Both the position numbers and the translations under genes were made by a program. From NCBI GenBank assembly GCA_947579665.1, contig OX388350.1, positions 88,245,152 through 88,309,151 of the forward strand: 64,000 nt of DNA, given 5' to 3'. This document shows positions 57,466-64,000 of the stretch, one piece after another. The notes beneath the pieces are model-generated. The model worked only from the letters and a program-made list of their open reading frames with translations, made no database searches and was not told the origin of the DNA. The stretch is from Sympetrum striolatum. Its lineage: Eukaryota > Arthropoda > Insecta > Odonata > Libellulidae. Every line of letters begins with the position of its first letter. Position 1 is the first letter of the stretch.

Positions 57466-58180
57466 AGGTGGAAATTCTGCCTAGTGAGCATACGGTGAAA
57501 TACTTAGGTTAAACATTCAGTAGGGACTTGAAATGGAACGAAGGTATAGGGGAATAATTTTGAAGGCCAACAAAGTCTTGAACTTCATAGTGTGTACGCT
57601 TAGGAGCTCAAATAAGAATGTTAAAGAGGCAAGTGCAAAACACTTGTTAGACCAATCTTGGAATACGGGGAATGCTTATGGGACCCGCATGAGGTAAGTC
57701 TAAAGTGTAAAAAGGAAAAGGTACAAAGAAGAGAATCAAGATTCGTCTTAGACAGGTACGCAAGGCTTGACAGCGTTACTCAAATGCTATAAGAATTCTA
57801 TTGGGATAGCGGAGAGCAAAGAAAAGGCTTGCTATATTTTTAAGGTATACACAGGAGTTAAATCGTTACAGGAGTTATAAAATAAAATCACTAAGGCAAA
57901 ATTTCATGGCAGATAAGACCATAGACATAAAGTTAAATTAATAAAACGGAGGACAAACATTAGTAAATTCTCCTTTTTAAATCGTACCCTTACAGATTGA
58001 AATAATTTGTCTTTGGGATTCTGGGATTCCCTTCATAAAATCATAGTGAATTTATAAAAAGATTGAGTAAAACTATTAAGGACGCAGCTTTAAACAGTAC
58101 AAGTGGAGTAGAGTGATGTACGGTTTGGACTTGTCCCCGGGACCGCTACGGGAGCCGTGAAGGCCTACTGGGAAAAATGT
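57466..58180 (+). pseudogene. LINE RT C-terminal remnant, opposite orientation
   Basis: Plus-strand frames show VKYLG, TFSRDLKWNE, KANKVLNFIVCTLRSSN and WDPHEVSLK-like text in changing frames, then KLIKRRTNISKFSFLNRTLT near 57935-57995. These correspond to the RT thumb and the C-terminal RT-N-F---SFF-RT--DWN region of CR1/L2-type LINEs, related to but diverged from the minus-strand copy beside it. Several stops and frameshifts. Confidence 0.75.
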
Positions 58181-58254
58181 TATTACTCATATTACGAGCG
58201 AAAGGAAGTATTTGATATATTAGTGAATATTTATAAGTAAATTTTTGTATTTTT

Positions 58255-58258
58255 TTAA
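58255..58258. repeat. piggyBac target site TTAA, left
   Basis: TTAA directly before the ITR, repeated at 61175-61178 directly after the other ITR. Confidence 0.9.
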
Positions 58259-59015
58259 CCCTTGTGTAGGCACCCAACTTTACCTACGTTGATGGGCACC
58301 CGGGGTACCCGGGTGCCCTCTTTAGATCTCATTTTTGAACACATTTGTAAAGGAATTCGTTCTCGAAACATTTTATTTAATAAGTAGATATTTTATGAAG
58401 GTATTAAAGTCATTTTTATATCATTTGACCGGTTAGAACTTCTACAATTAAGAAAATAAGAAAGGTATGTTTATTCTTCGGTTCTTGACGCCTGAATTCC
58501 TTTTTTTTCATTAAAAATTCAAATTTGAAGTCTTGTAAAATTTAAAGTAGAAATGGCACAAAAAAACAAGTGACATCAACGTTTAGTACGTCCTATTACG
58601 CATGTAACCATATAAGCTAATCATTTCTGTTTTCATAACATTTGGTGTTTATCATAGATGGAACGGAAAAGTGCCCATTTTTACGAGCTGTTTCACGGAG
58701 TGCTCTTTTTGAACGTTTGTTCCTCAAAAACTATTTCTTCAATCACAAAGATATTTTGATAGAATATTAATACGGGTATTAGTAATTAAAATACGAAGTT
58801 TCAGAATATTTGTATTAAACAATAAAAAAGTTGTTGTCGATTTTGTAAAACAACTTTTTCTCGGAAGTGGATAGCCGTAGAAATACAAAATTGGGTTCGT
58901 TAGAAAGATTTTGAAATGAGTTTTTACGTTAAATAATTATTTTTCACAACAAATTAGCGGATTTTTTATACGAATTTATATTTAACGCCGGGATTCGCAT
59001 TATGCAGCAGTATTG
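58259..59015 (+). repeat. piggyBac left inverted arm
   Basis: Shared landmarks with the right arm include GAACGTTTGTTCCTC, TTTCACGGAGTGCTCTTTTT and TTTAACGCCG near the inner end. Inversion of the whole arm is unusual, since piggyBac ITRs are normally 13-20 bp with a short subterminal repeat. Confidence 0.85.
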
Positions 59016-59339
59016 CCGAATTATTGGTCTCGCATCTCGAGCTTTTGTACACTCCGTCCCTCAGAGAGGCTTTCTTTCTATCGCCATGGTCTGCGAAGCT
59101 ACGCCTAATCATATCAATTACGTTTCGTATTTTTCCTTATTATCTTATCTTATTGATCATCTTTCTTACCCTTATGTTTCGTAGAAAATGAATATATGTG
59201 CTTCAGTGCTACTCCTGGCTTTCTTCTGGTATTTACATTACTGAGAGAGCCGAACGCTTCACAGGTTTATGTAGAATACATAAAACATAGTGTCACTTTC
59301 TTTTTTCCTTAGAATTTTTTCGTGCAAAGGCTATTTGAA

Positions 59340-59945
59340 GAACAATAATAAATTTCCACCAAAGAGTAATTATTTGTTCTTATGTCCCAAAGAAGGGGAA
59401 AGCAGTTATTTTAATTTCAACGATGCATTCTGATATAAATATTTATGAAAGTGGTAAGAAGAAGCCCCATATAATTTTGTAATACAGTAAGTTTAAATCT
59501 GGAGGTGATACAATGGACCAGATGATTATTAGGTATACAACAAAATGCCGCACTTTGAGATGGCCGCTAGCTATGTTTTTCAATATAATCGACGTAGCAA
59601 CTTTTGCATCCTATCGGATATACTATGAAAACAACGAAATGCTGACGTCAAAAACCAACCAACGACGTAGATTTATGCGAAAATTAAGTGAAGAACTGGC
59701 GAAGCCAGTAATTTAGCAAAGATCACAAAATTTGAAAGTTATGCGCAATATTACAACAAAGATAGTGATTGAAAGTGTTATCGGGCAGTCAGTTATTGCG
59801 GAGGATTCTACTCTTGGTGCATCTACATCGGACAGCCCCGGGAGAAATAACATCAATGGGAGCTGTCACCTGTGCTATAAGCAATTGATAAGAAGGAGAA
59901 GAAAAACTAGAAAAGTGTGCGATGTATGTCAAAAACTTGTCTGTA
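59340..59945 (+). pseudogene. piggyBac transposase, C-terminal remnant
   Basis: Plus-strand frames read KFPPKSNYLFLCPKEG, then after a frameshift GKAVILISTMHSD, an in-frame stop, and FKSGGDTMDQMIIRY with the third catalytic Asp in GGDTMDQM, then RTLRWPLAMFFNIIDVA and KTNQRRRFMRKLSEELAKP. After another frameshift follows the Cys-rich C-terminal finger CHLCYKQL...TRKVCDVCQKLVC, ended one residue early by a stop at the expected His-containing end. The N-terminal two thirds, with the first two catalytic Asp residues, is missing. Confidence 0.88.
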
Positions 59946-60249
59946 ATTAACATTCGAAAACGTATGTCAAATCTAACGATTGATGTGAATAAAAATTCTC
60001 CGTGAAAATTATCATCGATGTACATATTATGCAGCATATATTGCCAAATAGAAGCTAACGAAAATCTACCACACAGTCAGTACAGCAAAATTACTAAAGC
60101 TTAACTTAAGGCGCTCGGGTAAATTTGAGGTGTTAGTACTTAAAATTTGATTTTTTCAGGTAAAACGATATTATCGTAGCTGAAAAATGAGGCAAAGAAA
60201 GAGCAGGGCGAGATAGGGAGGTTAGGAACTCCCGAAGACATCAACACGG

Positions 60250-61174
60250 CAACACTGCTCAACAGTTGCAAATCTCGGCGTTAAATATTAATTCGTATAA
60301 AAAAATCCGCTAACTTGTTGTGAAAAATAATTATTTACCGTGAAAACTCATTTTGAAATCTTTCTTACGAACCCAATTTTGTATTTCTACGGCTATCCAC
60401 TTCTGAGAAAAAGTTGTTTCACAAAATCGACAACAACTTTTTATCGTTTCATACAAATATTTTGAAACTTCGTATTTTAATTAAAAATAAACGTATTAAT
60501 ATTCTATCAAAATATCTTTGTGATTGAAGTAATAGCGTTTGAGGAACAAACGTTCAAAAAGAGCACTCCGTGAAACAGCTCGTAAAAATGGGCACTTTTC
60601 CGTTCCATCTATGATAAATACCAAATGTTATGAAAACAGAAATGATTGGTTACACGTGCAATAGAACGTATTAAACGTTGATGTCACTTGTTTTTATGTG
60701 CAATTTCTACTTAAACTTTTATACGACTCCAAAGTTGAGCCTCCGTAACAAAAAAGCCGATATTTCGCGTGACTGACGCTGGCCGTTTTACGGAAGTAAG
60801 AAACATACCTTTCTATGTTTATTCATAATAAAAGTTCTAACCGTTCAATTGATATAGAAATGGCTTTAATATCTTCATAAAATGTCTATTTATTGAATAA
60901 AGTTTTCAAGGAACGAATTCCAACGCATACGTGTCAGAAAATGAGAAGGAAATTTCAGGTGGGTACCTGGGTGCCCCGGGTGCCCCGAGGACGTATGTGA
61001 ACTTTTAATGCTTTTATTTAAGCATTAAATATAGTTAACGTATTTATAATAGTAGTATTTACTAGGGATTCAGGTAGATAACGACGATCCGAAGCATCAA
61101 AGCGATATATTTCCTTATAATCAACGTACAAGCAAAAATATACCTCAGTGGGTACCCGGGTGCCTACACAAGGG
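60250..61174 (-). repeat. piggyBac right inverted arm
   Basis: Inverse of the left arm, with an additional segment of about 170 bp between the GGGTGCCCCGGG palindrome (about 60970-60987) and the terminal ITR. Confidence 0.85.
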
Positions 61175-61178
61175 TTAA

Positions 61179-62499
61179 TAATGTAAAGTTAGAATACTGT
61201 TTTGAAGAAGTAAATGCACACTTTAAGCGTTAAGTTGTAACTGAGAACTTTATGTAATTTTATGTACTGTATTATGGTATTGTAAACATGAGTTGCACTT
61301 AGGTTAAATATGTAATGAATGTATATAATATATTCAGTGTGCGTTACCACCGGACACTTAGTCCAAAGTTAACATTTTTTCATAATAATAATACGAATGA
61401 GAATATTTTTGAAGTTTCAGTTTTTGTTCTTTGTTGTCCAGGAAGACAATATTTATTAAGAATGAGCGTACAATGCCAATTTTTTATTCCTTCTGCAGTC
61501 AATTCCATATCTCTGGCAGATAAACCATATAAGGTATGATCATTTTATCAAATTAAGGTATATACTGTTAAATCATGAGTAGTTAATGTATTAGAAGAAT
61601 TTTTAACAAAAAATGTCAGTTATTAGGAATGACTGCAGCGAAGCACTTTTCTTTGAGAACCCCTCACATGGATTGTACCGCAATCGGGTCGTGCGCAAAT
61701 CCGTTAGCCACTCCAGTGATGGGGTCAATGTGTAATGGAAAATAGGTCATTAGAACAAAAGAATCTCTCGAAGCGCGACTACAGAATCGTCCACTATGTT
61801 TTTTATATTGTTCTTCGAAGATTGTTAGACATTATATATTCATTTGATATGATTGTAATTTAACCTTTTCCGGTCCACATTGTGAAAAAGTAGCAAAACA
61901 GTTTATTTTTGTGTTGAAAGGACTTAGATAGTGTTGTATATGAAAATCTTAAATCCGTTCAAACGTAATTAGGGCCAATATTTTTCACATGATTCCAAAT
62001 GGAATCTATGGCTTTTTTTTGACAGCAATGATATTCTTTCAAAATGAATTTCATTTTATGAGTATATTGATTTAAAATGTAAATTATGTCCTTTTTATTC
62101 GCGTACATACTTCAGAAATTTTTGAATCCGATGCAAGACAATACATTTGAAATTTTAGCATATCGAGATTTTTCACCCCAGTACATAGATTAATCTGGCA
62201 TAACCATGGGAATCCCCAAGAGATACTTATTTCTCAGTTTTTGCATTCAGGCTTTTTATCTACATCGTTAGAGAGAAGTTTGTTCTGTGATATGATATCA
62301 TATTCTTAGAAATATGCCTGTGACTGGGGTTGGGATAGGTTGTGCAGGGTTTCATATCATTTGAATTTAAATATTGTACCACACCATCAGTTAAACATCA
62401 AACCCAACCGTACTCCACCCAATCTAAAATCCTTGCTTAGCAGTGATTCATTTGTGACCGGAAAATTTCTAATCAAAACATGCGAAACCTTAATTTTGG
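61179..62499. other. Upstream flank, nothing recognised
   Basis: AT-rich. No supported features on either strand. Confidence 0.35.
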
Positions 62500-62740
62500 C
62501 CGTAGAACGTCGATCAAAAAACTCTGGTTCCTCTCTTTGGACGAGTGATACGATGAGGTTAACACGTTTTTGCGAATTTAAATTGTTTATAATTTTGCAC
62601 ACTTTTCACCACACACGGTCAGTTTTGCGAAGGTCCCCTCCCGGGTCTAGTCGCAAAGCCGAGAAAAGTCCAGAGAGCCCTCCGGAAGAGAAATCCTTCA
62701 CTTGCAAAAAGCCCCTCGACATTCTATCTTGAACGGCGAG
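62500..62740 (+). repeat. Third, diverged copy of the 23.9-24.2 kb terminal repeat
   Basis: Shared landmarks are CGTAGAACGTCGAT, GGACGAGTGATACGATGA, AAATTGTTTATAATTTT and CACGGTCAGTTTT, followed by CCCCTCCCGGG. It is more diverged than the copy at 27690. An open frame across it is not considered coding. Confidence 0.5.
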
Positions 62741-62879
62741 TCATGGAATTATATGCTACAGTCTAGGACAGGGGTGGCGAAGGCGGTTATGAAATATACT
62801 CGCTCGTGCCAAGCCATCAAGTGAGACAGAGGTCTCAATAATTTTAATGTCTTTAAGAGATGTTTTTATAACAAAAGCA

Positions 62880-63240
62880 ACAATTTTCATTCATTCAATC
62901 TTCGAGGATTTATTTGCAGTTTTCGTCGGATGTGCACGGCTTCCATCGATCCTTCGAATTTCATTTCGCCAATTTTCCGATAAGTGCCTCAAAAAGAATT
63001 TTCGAACATCCCCACAATGCATCTTTGTGGGAAAATCGGGCCTTCTGGCATCGAACCCATGACACTGAGGTTCAAAGTCGCACTTTTTTCTGGCGGTTCC
63101 ACGCTATTGCCAGTTCGTAGTAAAATTTCAAGTCAATGACACTTGTGTAACATGGTTAGAATTTTGATCCCCAGTGAATGAATCAATGTATTATAGGTAT
63201 ATCCGGAGAAACGTCTATATATAACAGATAAACTCAACCA
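62880..63240 (+). repeat. tRNA-like modular repeat, array 7 (terminal part)
   Basis: It matches 48300-48650: a GTGCACGGCTTCCATCGATC-like module, the TCGAACCCATGACACTGAGG module at about 63052, and the family end ATCCGGAGAAACGTCTATAT near 63201. Only the distal modules are kept. Confidence 0.65.
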
Positions 63241-64000
63241 TTAGCCCCAACAGAAGTATAGGAATTCAGGCTAACATGTTCTTCTAATGAATTATTTAAT
63301 TTAATCCAGAGGTAGCGGAGGTCAAAACAAATATATCAGGACATGTCGTACAAACACACAGAATCCAGCTAGGAAGATGGCTGAGAGTGACGTTCGCGCC
63401 CATAGATATACAAAGTTAGTATAACAAACTTTGTCGTCACGGAACTTTCGATTCGATATATATATATCTTTCGGGGGCTTTTTCAGGTAGTCCTCATGGA
63501 AGCTCACTTTAAAAGTAAAAAAATTGTCTTACTCAGATTGTTCAGCGAAATCATTGTCGGATTCGAAATTTACGGCTAAATTCCCTTGTTATTGGCATAT
63601 TTCCATTCAAAAAGAAATTTCATGCACTGACCCCATTTGCTGTAGCAATTGGTCGGATATTCATAATGAATATGTGAAAGAAAAAATATTTTATACTACG
63701 GCCTTCTCGCGGATAGAAAGAAACTTGAAAATAACACCTGGACTTTCGAGTAATGTTGAATAAAGAGTGTCAAAAAATGCACACCTAAAGAAACATATTT
63801 CCGGATTATCTTAAGGTAAGGATATCCGAGGAATTAACCAAAAAAGTTGTCTCATTCTAAGGTTTCCCAAATAAGCCAAAATCACGACGGGCGGTGGAGA
63901 ACTCGGACTGCGATATCACAGGGAAAAAAAGCGTACCACTTGACTTATTAAAAACGTTAAACATCCTTCCTCAAGATTCACCAAAAGCCCAAATGTCCTC
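63241..64000. other. Unassigned right end
   Basis: No recognised gene, repeat or RNA feature; open frames here match nothing I know. Confidence 0.35.

Larger units (their letters stand above)
58259..61174 (+). mobile_element. piggyBac element with very long inverted arms
   Basis: Perfect 17-bp terminal inverted repeats (CCCTTGTGTAGGCACCC and its inverse) are flanked by TTAA, diagnostic of piggyBac. The element is 2916 bp. Inverted similarity continues far inside: about 58259-59015 pairs with about 60250-61174, the right arm being some 170 bp longer near its end. Both arms hold CCCGGG-rich palindromes near their tips. Only the 3' part of a transposase remains in the centre, so the copy is non-autonomous. 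It lies upstream of PHGDH. Confidence 0.92.

Noticed and set aside
62340..62732. 130-codon frame near the right end
   Set aside because: It spans the diverged copy of the non-coding terminal repeat also found at 23932 and 27690.

Overview
This window is nuclear DNA of an animal, most likely an insect or another arthropod. It is AT-rich, sparsely coding and full of decayed transposable elements. I would not name a species. The only cellular gene I can support is D-3-phosphoglycerate dehydrogenase (PHGDH), the first enzyme of serine synthesis, on the minus strand. Exon 1 (coding part 44701-44838) encodes residues 1-46 and exon 2 (720-871) encodes residues 47-96 plus two bases of codon 97. Together they match the human protein without a gap, and the splice sites and phases agree. 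Intron 1 is therefore 43,829 bp, and most of the window lies inside it. Exon 3 and the rest of the gene lie beyond position 1. From about 44.84 kb to 64 kb is the upstream flank.

Intron 1 holds: a Jockey/CR1-like LINE (1.0-3.7 kb) broken by an insert with a hammerhead-ribozyme-like core; a PIF/Harbinger transposase fragment (3.8 kb); a full-length Copia element with LTRs, 5-bp target duplication, primer site and polypurine tract (5656-14852), broken by two nested DNA elements; a LINE endonuclease scrap (16.4 kb); a hAT-type MITE with an 8-bp target duplication (20.9 kb); a decayed gene of an unclassified element family (22.3-24.2 kb); a pogo-like MITE (31.4 kb); a 1.3-kb palindrome with CA/TG tracts (33.3-34.6 kb); a LINE 3' end (40.5 kb); and a Harbinger-type element (41.9 kb).

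The upstream flank holds an RTE-like endonuclease fragment (49.2 kb), a TIR element (50.5 kb), a second hammerhead-bearing fragment (55.5 kb), two LINE fragments in opposite orientation (56.1-58.2 kb), and a 2.9-kb piggyBac element at TTAA with unusually long inverted arms (58.3-61.2 kb).

Two things may be under-described. (1) Seven stretches of a repeat family are built from modules, each with a tRNA T-arm/B-box-like motif (GGTTCGA). The modules are spaced 158-178 bp apart with striking regularity, and one stretch is folded into a perfectly registered inverted pair. (2) Three hammerhead-ribozyme-like cores share a palindromic stem III and the same extra T before stem II. One of them lies in the sense strand of PHGDH intron 1 and carries a paired C3-G8 to U-A change. 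All calls were made by reading the sequence; no alignment or database search was run.
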